Shown here piece by piece: positions 16,826 to 29,190 of a DNA stretch of 64,000 bases (positions are counted from its first letter, which is position 1; every line of letters begins with the position of its first letter). The notes under the pieces were generated by a model. It was not told the origin of the DNA, searched no databases, and worked only from the letters and a program-made list of their open reading frames with translations. The DNA is taken from NCBI GenBank assembly GCA_907163375.1, contig CAJQUW010005701.1, forward strand, positions 1 through 64,000, read 5' to 3'. The DNA comes from Prostheceraeus crozeri (Eukaryota; Platyhelminthes; Polycladida; Euryleptidae). The translations under genes were made by a program, and so were the position numbers.

Positions 16826-19800
16826 GTACGTTTAATAGGCATCAATATTTCATCTGTAAATGCTGCAAGGTATCAAACTTCTCCCGACATCATTGGAAAG
16901 TAATTTTCTCGTTTGGATATAGGTTAGAGCGATTAGTTTCGAAGTTCCGGCATTTTATAGAACACCGGAGATTTCAGTCCCTAACTCCCATTGATGTCTA
17001 TGCAATCAGTTTCTGTATACTATTTGATAACTGAAAATTTCGATGCCAGTTTGTCAATGAAGATGGCAATATTCCCCATACCAAGCACATGAACAGGATA
17101 GCTCAAACTATAGATAAGTGTGCTTAAGAGAGTATTGGGAATCGGTGTAACGATTTTAAATGTATCTCACCCGTCTCAATATCACGTCTTATAATAGAGC
17201 ATGTGTGGTGAATCGGATACATTTCCTGGCTCAACTTACTATTCAACGCCTCCTCAGCCGCCACTACAGATCGCTTGCGAATTCTCTTGTTTCTCGACTT
17301 GAAATCTGATGACAGGGCGTGTGCATGTCATTCAGACTGGTTTGTAAGTTGAGAAGAGGTAAGATGATGAAAACATGCGACCTTTTTTACTTGCACTCCT
17401 TCTCGACTTACTGCTTTTGCTTATCTGTTGTTGAGTTACAAAATAACACCCGACAGTTGACTTGTTACTCGTTCAGCCTGGAAAAATATGTGAACAACAA
17501 GTTCTTTCCCTAATATGTACCTTTGTAGAGGATAGGAAATAATTTAAGCTGTCGCAATATATTCCGTCTTTCTTTCAATACATTTGCTGAACTTCTTTGA
17601 CGGGTTTAGTCGCATTGAATGCAATCTAGATGACAATATGTGTCATTAAAACATGTTTGCTTTGAAGAAATTGGATTTCCTATGCATGTGTATTTATGTT
17701 CGAGTATTAACCGTTCATGTGCTCGTAAAATACATGTATATCATGTATGAATATGCAAAAATCTACTATCAATCGTAATTGCACGTAGGGGAGCAGCCGA
17801 GCCATAGCCCTTCTTGCCATAAAGGTCGGTACATTTTTTTGATTTTCTGAAAAAATTAAAACGTTGGATACTAAACTGCACACTTAAAATTATTCTATTG
17901 AACACGTCAAATATATTGTACTTGGATTTTCATGTAATTCTAGGCACTGCTTTTGGAATTCAGCAGGCAAGCTAAATCGTCCCCTCCCCCTCATAATCTC
18001 TATACATTTGGGATCCCAGTGTTGATATGGTTATTTTAAATGCTGCTGTTCTGTACGTCCTTTTGAAAATAGGTTTGCGTTGATGCCTTAAAGTGTCCGC
18101 TTCTCGATATTGGACATGAAGAAATCTGGTCAATTTTACATAGGCTACAACAACTACGAACGACGGATCGATTGAAGATGCTAATGAAGAAAGTAGTATA
18201 TTCTTCGTAAGCTTCGTACAATTAAATCAATCAGAAGTGCTTATAAGTGTTTATATCAAATATGAAGCATTTCTTCAGCCGGTTTAGGATAAGAGTGGAA
18301 CAAACACCCACTTCTTTCATTAGGAATAGAAAGACGTACAGAAATAATTGAAATGGTGCATGCATTTTCAAGATGTTATTTATCGCATGGGTTAATAACT
18401 CGACATGTTCATGCCGACCTTTCATCTTTAGTTTATAGATAAAGATAAAAAATGACTACAAGTTTTGATTTATTTACCGTCCCCTCAAAAGTTGGGTCGA
18501 CTAGCCGTTGCGAGTATTACGCATCCCACTCTGTACTAGAGTATGTATCTCTATGCTTTAAGTATTCATCTATATTTATGGCTCCAAGTGACCAATTTTA
18601 TTACACGATTTTCCACTAGGGTAGATGTTTGAGCTTGTATTCTTCCGCTTCCTGAATTCTTCGAACTTTTTAACCGTGTCGTGATTTAATTTAAATAGTA
18701 TGTTGATAAATGTTTGAATTTTTCCGACGTTTTGCCCATTTAAGTACATTTATGAAACGGCCTCGGTGTTCTAATGGGCAATTTGAAAGCGCAACATTTT
18801 TTTGCAATATTTAGCTACGGTCAATTTCGTGGTAAGAAGTAACTGTTTCCTTAACCGTGTGAACCCCTGCAAAGGCTAAATGCCTGGATGCAAGACAGCT
18901 ATGTGACTAGAAGATTAGGAGCAAGATTTCATAACAAGAAGATTATACAGTATAATTAGGAGGAAAACTGAATAAGTCGACAATATTAAAAAACGATGTA
19001 CCATGACAGAGGTACATATATGCTGATACTTTCAAATGATCAACTCTGCATGTAGATAAGTGGGAGTTGAAAGCTCAACATGGAGATATTGGAGATGCAT
19101 CTTAAGGAAGCTTGTTGGTCCACACCCTTGCTGTTCCTTGAAGGACAACAAGTACGACAACAATGATTGGTGACTAAGTATGAATTCAGAAATCATTATT
19201 TCCTATGCATCACCAGCGTCACATTCATCACCCGGAGGCTGCAAAGGACCAAGGTGGCTGTCAGGCACTGCCTGTGTGGACCTGTGTGGCAACTATCCCG
19301 AGCGACTGTGTCTCTCACATAGTCCTGTTTAGTCATCTCTTACGGTACACAGGGATAAGTCGACCCAATTACAAGGCCTTTGACCGCACGACATAGATCT
19401 TCTGTCAGCAGCGAATCTCACTCTTTCACAATGTGATCAGTTTGATCACCGACACCAGTGAAGCACAGAAGCATTTTCGAAAATAGATCGAACATATGCA
19501 TCAAATCAAATGGTGCTTTGTGTTGTTAGGGACCGCTCGGAATAACCACTGCGGATGGCTACGTAGCCCCACATTGAAATCAAAATTAAATTCGTTTCAT
19601 TGTATCCATGAAATTTTCGCATTCTCATCTTGCGCCGGACTTCTTAATAAAGTCCCAACTATGCACTGACGTGGACAGGCGTGCAATCACTTTCCTTTTG
19701 CAAACATGCCGAGTTACTCGAACTTCGGCCCGAAGCAGTACATTTCTCTGTTTGGGACTCGTCAAACAATCTGTATGAGGAAATCAACATTCAAGTCAGC

Positions 19801-22379
19801 ATTATCAAAAAACAGGTCGCAAAGTCGAGAAGAGAATGTAGATGGCTGATTTTACATGAGTATCGCTTTATTCTCTCATGAGAATCTTTCTTTAGCCTTA
19901 ATCTACCTCGCCCATCATCCAATTTCATGCATCTGTTGTAGAGTTCTGATGCAAAATCAGTTAGTGTGACATAAGGGCGACCTTACTTTTAACTCTGACG
20001 ACTTTGAAACGAGACTCTGTTTGTTGTAACCTGATATTTTATTGAAGATAAGTCGATTGCTGAGGTATGAATTGAACTTAGCATGAATATCAGCAAAGAC
20101 AAATGGAGACATGCAAAGCCGAGAACAACAAAGATACACATTTTTTAGGACTGATACTTACACATCGCACGCTTTTATCCTTTGAGGATTCCTTTTGTCC
20201 TAGGCGTTTTTATGCGTCATTGCCCTAGTTGAAATGAATCACTTCAACTAGTTATTTGAAACAAGGGCTTCTAACGTTTTTGTAATTGTTTGACAGCAAC
20301 TTTAACAGAAGAATAACTAAATTGTATCAAGTCCGTTCTAATTCAGCAAATGTCAAAATTGCTTGAACTCAACCATTGCAAATATGTAGATTTTTGTTTT
20401 CCATTTCAGTTTACCGAATGATTCAAAATCTATTTAGATTAACTGTGAATATACATGCATGTGCCATAAACTCTAATACAACATCAAGGTGATACATCTT
20501 TCAGTCACTCCACCTAGGTGGAACTCTACTTTTCAGCTATCTCATTGTCGAAAATTGAAAAATGCATCGTTGTTCGCTTTATTCTTTATACTTTTTAAAG
20601 CCCTATTTCTCAAAATGTTTTCCTAGATTCTGATGTGCCTAGGCCTAGATTATAAAATCATTCCCAATAAATTACATATGGAGGTAGTAAGTATTTTACC
20701 AACATCGGCATGTTATAACTACAATTTATCCTTACCTAGCAAATTTACTTATCATTACCCGGAAACTAGTAATTCGGGCACAAAATGAACCCATAGGATG
20801 GCTTCACAATGGGAATGAAGAGTGATGTCACATATGAGCCTTAAAATATTGCAATCATAATGTTGCCTAAGGTTAGGTCAATGCATAGGCTACTTGTCAC
20901 ATCAATGTGCAAAAGAGAAGAAGATGGAATTCATTGCATGATGCGTCACTTGTTTGTTTTTCATGAAACACGAAAGCATCCGCGGCTATAGACGGCGAAT
21001 AAGATATTGTAATTAGTAAAAACCTTTACGCAGTCAAATTTCTTGGTAGGCTAACTACCACTTATGCATAGCGTTGCTTTACTGATAGACTTAGATTTAA
21101 ATTCTATTTGAGCGACTGTTAATAGTAAATGAATAAATCAGAGGCATGCAAATTTCACCGCATATACAATCACTCATGTATATACGATCACCCTGTAATC
21201 TGTACGCTTGTGCAGTGTAATGACCAAAATTGACCGTTTCTAGCATTAAAGCGGTTTCCAGAAAAACCAATGAATGGCTTAAGAAAGCTGGAATAGAAAC
21301 AGAGAAAAATGGATTTCCGAAGAAGAGATTGAAAAAGGACTGGATTGGTGATATCCATGATAACAGAGATTGTACGTGATTTCAGGCTACGAAGTGGTCA
21401 TTTAGTTTTCTTTATTTGATGTTGAATTTATTGGCAAACAAACTTGGAATCTGGTAAAGATCAACTAGTTTTTTTGGGCTTCCTTCACAAGATGAATAGA
21501 AACTCAGGCCCACTTTTTCCTGCAAACAAACTTGTTTTCATCAAGAAGCAATTCAATGGTTTTCACAGCTAGAATTCTTTCTATTCCTTAGTAAACATCA
21601 TCCAAATGTGGTATTTGGCTTTGATAATGAATTTTTCTATTTCGACATTTTCAGCGAGCCGTTGAGACGCACTCGCTCTTCACGTAATGTCGATTTATGG
21701 ATGACTGCTGCAGCCGTCATGTGGTTAGCAATTGACACTATTCTTTTTAATTGAATCTAAGGGATCGAATTGATAATTTCGCACTATTTGGAAGTTATTG
21801 TGCTCCTGGCTTTATATCGGCTGATAATCATTAAGATGGTAGAAGATTGCAGGGTGTAGTGTGCATTGTGTGCTATCTTTCATGATTTACAGCCAAATAT
21901 CAAAGCTGGAATATCTAACCGCATGACAGCAACCTGTTGTCATGTTTATAAAATTTTATAAGAGTTGCACTGAAGCACTTGTCAAAGCATAGGCGAAATC
22001 ACAGCATTGTTTCGCGTTCTAGGTTGTGGTGTGATAATCACTTAAAACTTCGAAATCTTGAAGACATGGTCTCTATCTTTCATAATAAATATTCTTATTT
22101 TCTAGAATTCAATGCAAATTTTAAAGAGTACTAGGAAAATTCTAGAAGTGCCAGAGAATTTCAAGCAGACTTGCATAGGCTTCCTTTCATTTTATCTTGC
22201 AAACACTTGCAATTGACTCTCATCATGCTTAGGCCCTGCGTCTTTATGACGGTTCGAATGAAATTCTTTAAAGCTAGATGGAAACAGATGTTATGTAAAT
22301 ATGCAACAAAAATGGCAAAAAATTACAGTGACTAATTTACTAAGTCAGTGGTGCACGAAACGTCTGGTTTTTAGCTTAT
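16826..22379. other. Long host intergenic stretch
   Basis: About 5.5 kb without a supportable gene. Only scattered short frames are present. A perfect palindrome TCCACCTAGGTGGA lies near 20,507. A stretch near 18,270-18,340 (CCGGTTTAGGATAAGAGT, then AGGAATAGAAAG) resembles one near 24,648-24,710, so both are probably fragments of one old repeat. Confidence 0.4.
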
Positions 22380-22564
22380 TTGCTTAGCAAGGACAGAGTT
22401 CATTTTCGTTTTTTCAAGATACCTGAGTACATTAGAAGATGCAGAAATATTCGAAGCAATGTGTACTTCATATACAAATTACCATGTGAATTGGACAACA
22501 TCTCGACATTACCTGGCTTCAGGCAGTCTCTCTGTGTCATTTCGACAAAATGGCTGCTTTATAC

Positions 22565-22672
22565 TCTGAAGGGTCTGGACCCGAAACGTCGAGTAAAAAC
22601 TCGTTTTTTCTGTTTTAATAACTAACGGATTTTCAGAAATTCAAGGGAGTGCGTTTCTCGATTACGAGTGTA
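22565..22672 (+). repeat. Retroelement tail-like repeat, plus orientation
   Basis: Contains CTGAAGGGTCTGGACCCGAA followed by ACGTCGAGTAAAAAC, a T-rich stretch and AGAAATTCAAGGGAGTGCGT. The same order of blocks occurs in reverse at 31,207-31,315. GGGTC-T-GGACCC can form a hairpin directly before CGAAACG. The family could be a SINE, a LINE tail or a Penelope-like element; undecided. Confidence 0.6.
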
Positions 22673-22835
22673 GCCTATAATCATGATCCTCCCGTTTGAT
22701 GCCATCACTTATAGTCTCTCTGTGAAAAAGATCCTTCGGACGGATCACTGGCTGGCTGCTGGAATTCTGAATGCTGAATGAATAGTTTAGCGTCAGTCAG
22801 TTAGACTTTTTTAATCGAGCGTTGTGATCTTTTTG

Positions 22836-22940
22836 TCTGGTTGCCCTTCCTGACGACTTCCAATGACACTTCGCGACTCGACCTCTGGACCGAAAGATCG
22901 CTAGGCCAAGCATTTAACCACTGTGCCACGGAGACCACTG
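22836..22940 (-). repeat. tRNA-derived SINE, minus orientation
   Basis: Read on the minus strand it opens GTGGTCTCCGTGGCACAGTG, containing a good A box (TGGCACAGTGG). About 40 nt later comes AGGTCGAGTC, a B box lacking one T. It continues with AAGTGTCATTGGAAGTCG and AGGAAGGGCA, shared with the copy at 25,181. The promoter boxes mark an RNA polymerase III retroposon rather than a tRNA gene: anticodon and acceptor arms are not maintained. Confidence 0.85.
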
Positions 22941-25180
22941 GTGACATAGCCTATATCTTCGCAATAGGAGCAAAAGTAGGTGCGCTGTATTCACTATGAG
23001 ATTCTAAAATTCTGAGGTCGCGGGAATTGAGATTTCGTGGCCTAAAATGATTTATCATGACCTTGAATTGTCAATACATTTAATTCCCGTCACTTTCTCC
23101 ACATTTTTGTCAACATCAGGGAATGTATCTGTTATTTTATGATATAGCTATGATTTCAAAAGGCTTCATTTCATGATATAGAAATTTGAAGCTTGAATTG
23201 AATCAATTTATTATCATAATTGAATGATGTTCTCCTAGTTGAACTAATTATGTTGCATGCTTAAAAGATTTTTCTTTCCAGTTTGCTGTGACCGAGATGG
23301 CAGATAAAAAGAAGTAATTGTAAAATATCACTGTGCTGCAAAATATCAATTTGATCGAAACTCGCACATTTCGGTGCACATGCCCGATAACCGCTGTAGG
23401 CAAAATAGCAGGTGCAACGCGCGGAAGTCTTAGGATTCACTGTACTCGTGACTCTCTTCGAATAAACATCGTGGCGTTAAATGAAAGAAATATGGATTGG
23501 ATTTAATTATGCTGCACTTTTGCAAAATACTAATTGCCCAAGTGTGACATCAACAGAGATGAATTGATTCATGCACAGCAAACATCTGACTCATTCCCTA
23601 AATATTTCGCCTCTTGATTGCTGATTCAAAAGAATGCAAAAGTGCTCCATTTCCTGATCTCATAAATTTCTAATCTTTACGCATTTTATAGAACTCAAGT
23701 CACGTGTGCTGACGTGTGGCTCACTACTATCTCGTCTGGCTTAGAGTTCATTCAGTAGGAGGATTGCGAAGATTGATTGATTTCCATAAACTGAAGAAGG
23801 AATTTCGAAATAGCTTTCTTTCCTTCTATCATAGAGATGATCATTTTTGATGTTTCATCAGAAATTCATAAACTCTGAAAAGTATAACGAGAATGCTGCT
23901 GCATTTCTAGGGTCAAAGGATTGTGACACATTTAATAGTTGAATCCTTGGAATTTTTCAAGTATTGAGAAATATTCAATTTTCCAACTATTCCCGTCCAT
24001 GATTTAATTTTTCCCGTGACTGATTTAATTCACTATTCATTATATGAGTCGCAGATGTCGATGAGCGAATATTGACAGGATCATGTTGAAAATAGATGTA
24101 TGAAATTGGTGAACACAAATTGGAAAATTTCCGATTTATGCCTGGCAACCTTAATAGAATGCTTTGATTTGAAGTCATGAATAGTGAATTACACATCAGA
24201 GATGGATGAAAAATCGAATTTCATGATAGCGAAATTCAAATGAGCGAGTAGCAAAAATCTTTCGTCATCTTGCACGGGAAGTTTTTCATTATACACTAAG
24301 CCACTTTATGCCGATTTTTATTTTGCGAAGCAAAATTCCTCGACATGTTTCGGCTGAATACACAGTCTTAAGGGGAGATCTCAACACGTCGAGGAATTTT
24401 AATGCGCAAAATGAATATCGCCCTAAACATGTGGGAGCGACTATTTGTCTTGTGGCAAATTGTGTAACTATCAAACTCCTTAAAACGCATGTAAAAAATA
24501 GCGAATTTCCACAATAATTAATCTTCAATTATGCGCAAGTTGAAGCTAGTCCGGAAAAAGGATCGATAGTCGATGCTGATAGCAAAGTAAGTTCTTCTTT
24601 GTTATTATCTCATGTAAATCAAGCAGTTATTCTGTAAAGTACTCTCCACCGGTTTCAGACAAGAGTTTAGAATAGAACAGTCACTCTTTTCCTTCGTTTG
24701 GAATAGAGAGGTGTGCAAAATACATTAAATTCAAATAGTACAAGCGTTTAGAAACTTTCTAAGACATCAGACAATGATGATAGTATAGGATGGCGGCTAA
24801 AAGGAAGTGATTTTTCATTATTTCAGAAAAAAAGTGTTGTGATCTCCTCGTATATCATAATGCCGGTAAAAGATAGGTTAGGGATCTACAATCCCTGATC
24901 GCTTTCGAACTTCGCTCTTCATCAGGGGGTGAAGTAGGTAAAAGCAGCAGTACCAAGAGACTATTTGTTACAGTGCTTTAGACAGTACTACAGCTCTATT
25001 TGCATTATGTGGTTCATATCAACCAATGTGGTCCTGATATTTAGAAGATGAAGTTACTCAAAATACATTTTCTACATCCACTTATATGCAGTAAACGGTT
25101 GTTGAAATCCCATTACTTTCATTTCCTTCAGCTTTATCTAATATAGATACTTTTACGTTATCCTCTAGATGACAATGTTA
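22941..25180. other. Host intergenic DNA
   Basis: No supportable gene. It includes an imperfect 25-bp inverted repeat at 24,320-24,412, listed separately. Confidence 0.4.
24320..24412. repeat. Imperfect inverted repeat, arms about 25 bp
   Basis: Left arm 24,320-24,344 and right arm 24,388-24,412 share AAAATTCCTCGAC / GTCGAGGAATTTT exactly and CATTTTGCG-like outer parts with small differences. The loop is about 43 nt. It could be a short MITE remnant or form a hairpin RNA. Confidence 0.75.
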
Positions 25181-25460
25181 GTGGTCTCCGTGGCACAGTG
25201 TTTAAGTGCATTTTAGAGAGGTCCCGAGGTCGAGCTTCGTGTGTGTCATTAGAAGTCGGCAGGAAGGGCATCCGGACTAAAAGTGCCATAATACCAGTAG
25301 TCCGCCAGCCAGAACGAGTTTCTGTAGGGAACGAGGACGAAAATGAGACTTTCCCAAAACGATGTACACCTCATACCTACCACGAATATATACGTCCGCC
25401 GAGTTCCACCTGGTTCCTCCTCTTGTCTGACAGGATAAAAAACGCATGTTGATCAAATGG
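25181..25460 (+). repeat. tRNA-derived SINE, plus orientation
   Basis: Starts GTGGTCTCCGTGGCACAGTG (A box), then AGGTCGAGCTTC (B-box region). The body contains GGCAGGAAGGGCATCCGG, AGTCCGCCAGCCAGAAC, CGTCCGCCGAGTTCCACC and GGTTCCTCCTCTTGTCTGAC. It is the longest copy of the family here, about 280 bp. Confidence 0.85.
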
Positions 25461-25849
25461 GACTCAGATTGCAGTTTGTGATTAAAACTGTTTTTGTTTA
25501 TTACAGTAAAAAAACTAAGTCTGTTTTCAGGTCATTTTTTACCTTGTTCATGAACATTTATCTGTGAAGCTAAACACATTCAGATTCGGCAAACCTGTCT
25601 ACTGTCGGCAAATATCAACATGCTGGCCAACTTTATCCACACTGAACCACATTCTCTCATGCATCGCCGATCTGAAGCATGATAATTTCGCATACACATG
25701 ATAGGATGACATGAAGACCTATCATGGCGAAAATTATGGCTCTAGACTTAGTACTTTTAGCCTAATCAGAGAAAACGTAGAAAATTTCATTTTAACTAAA
25801 AACTGCAATGTGCGTTCCATTGGATTGGTTTGTGCTTTCTTTGATTATG

Positions 25850-25990
25850 TCTGATAGGAAGAGGAACTAACTAGAACTCGGCGGACGCTCAGATTCGTAG
25901 TATGTATAAGTGTGCATCAATTTGTGATCATTTTCGGCATTGTTTAGACTAGAAAGTTGTTCTGGCTGGCGGACTATAACACTCCAAAAA
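25850..25990 (-). repeat. SINE body, minus orientation
   Basis: The reverse complement shares AGTCCGCCAGCCAGAAC, CATACTACGAAT and CGTCCGCCGAGTTC with the body of the copy at 25,181-25,460, in the same order. The tRNA-like head is missing or too diverged. Together the two copies form an inverted pair about 400 bp apart. Confidence 0.75.
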
Positions 25991-27735
25991 TGTCTGACAA
26001 TGTCAACACCGTTCAAGTCCCCAGTAAGGGCTGAGTAGTGACGACAAAGTACTATGTAGATGATGTAGATGACAATGTTCCAAACTGTGAAATGATGCTA
26101 CTTTATTGAACAATAATGCATTTTTAGAGAGAACTTTCAAGCTTGAAATATTAGGTGATGTTTTTGCTTCATCATTCCGACAAACATCTCTATTTCACAT
26201 TTTTGAAAAATGTTGTTTCATTACCTCAATTGAGATATTCAGAGAAATATGTAGTTCATTATCTTTGAGGGTGTCAATTTCGTAGATTAGTTAATTGATT
26301 ACCTGTGGAAAGCATTGTCATCTCTTTACTCCAAATTTTGTGTTGTGTCGTTTAATGGAAATTTGTAAGTGATACCCAGTATTGATACTTTGACAGAATG
26401 AGTACATTGTAATTAGGTTTCCAAATTTCTCATTAATCACGTCTGCCACCACTGAATTGAGATCTAAAGAATGTCAAATCAGTTCTTCACACCTACAATG
26501 CTCCACAGTTACAAATTTTGTGATAATGAAAATAATAATTCACTGGATGCAAATCAAGAATAGATAGCTAGCTTTTTTCCTAACGAAAGCGAACTAAAGA
26601 AAGTTAAAAAGTTCCTAACGAAAGCTAAAAATCAGAAAACGTGTATATTTGCATGTAGGCTGTATCATAACCACTTTCACAAAGCAGCTATGCAAGTCAC
26701 CTCAGCAGCGTAAACAACCGGTTATCGGATGAAGAATAATAAACCTTTGTTAAGAATTCTCCTTATGCTTCCAAGCTGACGAACTTCAGAATTTTCCTTT
26801 ATCTGTTCAATCATCTTTTTACTTTAGTCAGTTGACAGTTTGTGCAGGGGATGCTGTGAAGTTGTTTTTTGGGACAGTGATGACAAGCGCAAGCCTATGC
26901 CTAAAATATGATCTTCCCAAAGATGTGTTATGAAATTCTACTTTTATTGATAATCGATGCGTTACGGCGCTTAATCTAGCCGTATTTCATGCAATATTAT
27001 TATTTCATTATTATATTTTTATTATTAATATCATTATATTATCATACCGTATTATTACATACATATACAGGCACATGTGGCCTCTCCTTGCATGTATCAC
27101 AATATTAGTCTTCAGCACATTAAAAAATGTTATTCAAGTTGGGGCTGACAAGCACGAGGCCTGTCTGGAGTTGGATGATAGGTTAGATGAGAGGCAAAAA
27201 ATACGTCAAAATTTTCGATCAAGTTCAGTTTATTAACTTGAATCGTATTCAAATTCGCTAGATTTGAGACACTGCACAGTGCTATTAATGGTGTTTTTGA
27301 ATATGCATTCTTTGTTATTTTGATTGGATGATCACATTTATGATGCCACATGATACTTGAGTGATATCCTAGGCATGACACATTACTAAAGTAGACATCA
27401 GAAAACATGGTGCGCAATGTCACCTACATTGCTTGGTTATAAAAATCACTCTTGTTCAATGACTGAACTGAATACTACGAAGTTATTGATTTCATTTATT
27501 TACTGCCCTTTTCTATTTTCAACCTTCTTTCGTAACTCAGCAACACAAGCATTCTGACATGCTTAATTTCTTCTCACATTTCTCGAACACAATATTGCTT
27601 ATCATTGTTTCAAAAATAGATCATGGCATGTCTAGCACTAACGCAACTCATCTCACGAAAAGCTATGACGACTTTCTTCTCAGCTTCGATGTCGTCTGGC
27701 ATACGTCCTTATCCAATTTTCTCTTATTATTGCAG
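25991..27735. other. Host DNA upstream of the first recognised TBC1D16 exon
   Basis: No exon of the TBC1D16 N-terminus was recognised. It contains an A+T-rich low-complexity patch near 26,990-27,065. It is presumably intronic, because the exon at 27,736 begins at an AG acceptor. Confidence 0.45.
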
Positions 27736-28019
27736 GCAATATTCTTCGGTGGTTTGGATCCGGCATTACGTGGAGAAGCTTGGCCATTCCTTCTCAAGTA
27801 CTATACATTTGAATCAACGACTGAAGAGCGTGAAAACCAGCGAAATGACAAATTCCTTGAATATCAGGAAATTCGTTCTCTTCGAGCTAACATGACACCT
27901 GAAGAGGAAGAGAAGTTCTACACAAACGTTGAGTGTACTGTCGAGAAGGACGTCGTCCGCACTGACCGTAGGCATCCTTACTACGCCGGAGAAGACAATG
28001 ACAATCTGGAGGTACTCAA
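27736..28019 (+). CDS. TBC1D16: TBC1D16 exon: start of the TBC Rab-GAP domain
   Basis: First recognised exon of a TBC1D16 orthologue, a GTPase-activating protein for Rab GTPases of the endosomal system (the vertebrate protein acts on Rab4A). The acceptor TTATTATTGCAG precedes 27,736; the donor GTGAGT starts at 28,020. The translation opens AIFFGGLDPALRGEAWPFLL, the conserved start of the TBC domain, and contains MTPEEEEKFY and VEKDVVRTDR. The last holds the arginine finger of the dual-finger mechanism (I/VxxDxxR). The exon is phase 0 at its start and leaves two bases, joining as LKEILLNYA with the next exon. The frame reads on upstream to 27,559, but that part is intron. N-terminal exons, usually several hundred codons, were not found in the window. 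Confidence 0.95.
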
Positions 28020-28214
28020 GTGAGTGGAAACCATTTGGAGTGATGATGGATGCATAAAATTTGTGCGGAATAACCGCTAGAAATTGCTCATAAAATGACT
28101 GTATAGACTGTATTCCTTCGAATAGTGGCCACGAATCTTGACTGCAGGACCGAATGAATGTAATATATCCGAGCGTATGTGTAAAAAATAAATATTCCTT
28201 GTATAAACTCGGAA

Positions 28215-28400
28215 GCACGCCGCTCCTCCATGTGGCCGAGTTCCATTTATCCCAATCTGATTCTTTCGTGTTGAGTGTTTAGCAAGAATGCACAGTGTCA
28301 TAGGTTTGACCCGACCTAGATTTGAACTCAGGTCTCCAGGACGCAGAGCGAACACTCTACCACAAGGCCACAGCGCCGGTCCGCCTCGTCCACCATGCAG
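28215..28400 (-). repeat. Second type of tRNA-derived SINE
   Basis: On the minus strand: GGCGCTGTGGCCTTGTGGTA with A box TGGCCTTGTGG (28,351-28,370) and GAGTTCAAATC as B box (28,319-28,329), spaced as in tRNA. This head differs from the SINE family at 22,836 and 25,181. The body continues toward 28,215. Confidence 0.75.
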
Positions 28401-29130
28401 ACCCATTCCGTTTAAGGATTGAATAATTGCAAGCGAATAGATGAAGACATTCTTTCAGACAGGAAAAATATGCAAATTTCTTTTTGAAAAACTCTTGTCT
28501 GCATGATGGTTTTTATCAGCCTACTAGACCTGCAAAAGAAGCTCTAATTTCAAGAAATAGCTTCCAAATTTTCGGGTCAAAGCTATATCTGAAAAAATTC
28601 CTTGACAACGAGTCATAATTAAATTTTGTCATTTGGATTACTACATTATACCTTGGAAACAAAGTGAATGCTGACACTCGTCGGCTGTTGACTATCAAAT
28701 ACACCAAATATACAATATTTCATCAATTTCACACCTCTTGAAGCATTCTATGTTTCATTTTCTGATTATCATAATTTATATAATCTCAATGTTTACATTC
28801 CATTATCACTTAGCGCGAGGGGGCAACAAGACTCGAGGGATTTCTTCTCTGTCGGAGGTAGATTTAAAAGTACGCTCCATTAGCTAAGATGTACACATAG
28901 CACAATCCTTGTTCGTCATATTTGCCGCGGGAAGATGTTTTATAAGTAAATGAAGATGCAACCTCGTGATGGCGTCTAGGCAAGTCAAAGTACATAACTT
29001 CAACTATTTTGGACAAAATTCAAGTGGATTTGACTGAAATGTTGCGAGAAAACACGAAGATAAGACTGTGCATGCAGATTTCATGTATGTCATATTTCTC
29101 ACATGATCTCTTTTCTTGTGGGCTTTTTGG

Positions 29131-29190
29131 TCTCCGAGATATAGTGGTTAAGTGCTTGGCCTAGCAATTATTTGGTCAACAATCTAACAA
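29131..29190 (+). repeat. Truncated SINE head
   Basis: GGTCTCCGAGATATAGTGGT, then TAAGTGCTTGGCCTAGCAAT matches the head of the family at 22,836, ending before the B box. Confidence 0.65.

Noticed and set aside
22836-22940. Possible tRNA gene
   Set aside because: A and B boxes are present, but the B box is damaged, no acceptor or anticodon stem is kept, and the same sequence recurs elsewhere: it is a SINE head.
27559-27735. Upstream part of the open frame containing the first TBC1D16 exon
   Set aside because: It ends in a clear TTATTATTGCAG acceptor and has no similarity to TBC1D16; it is intron read-through.
28319-28385. Possible tRNA gene on the minus strand
   Set aside because: Good boxes, but the sequence continues into a non-tRNA body and lies in an intron; a SINE is more likely.
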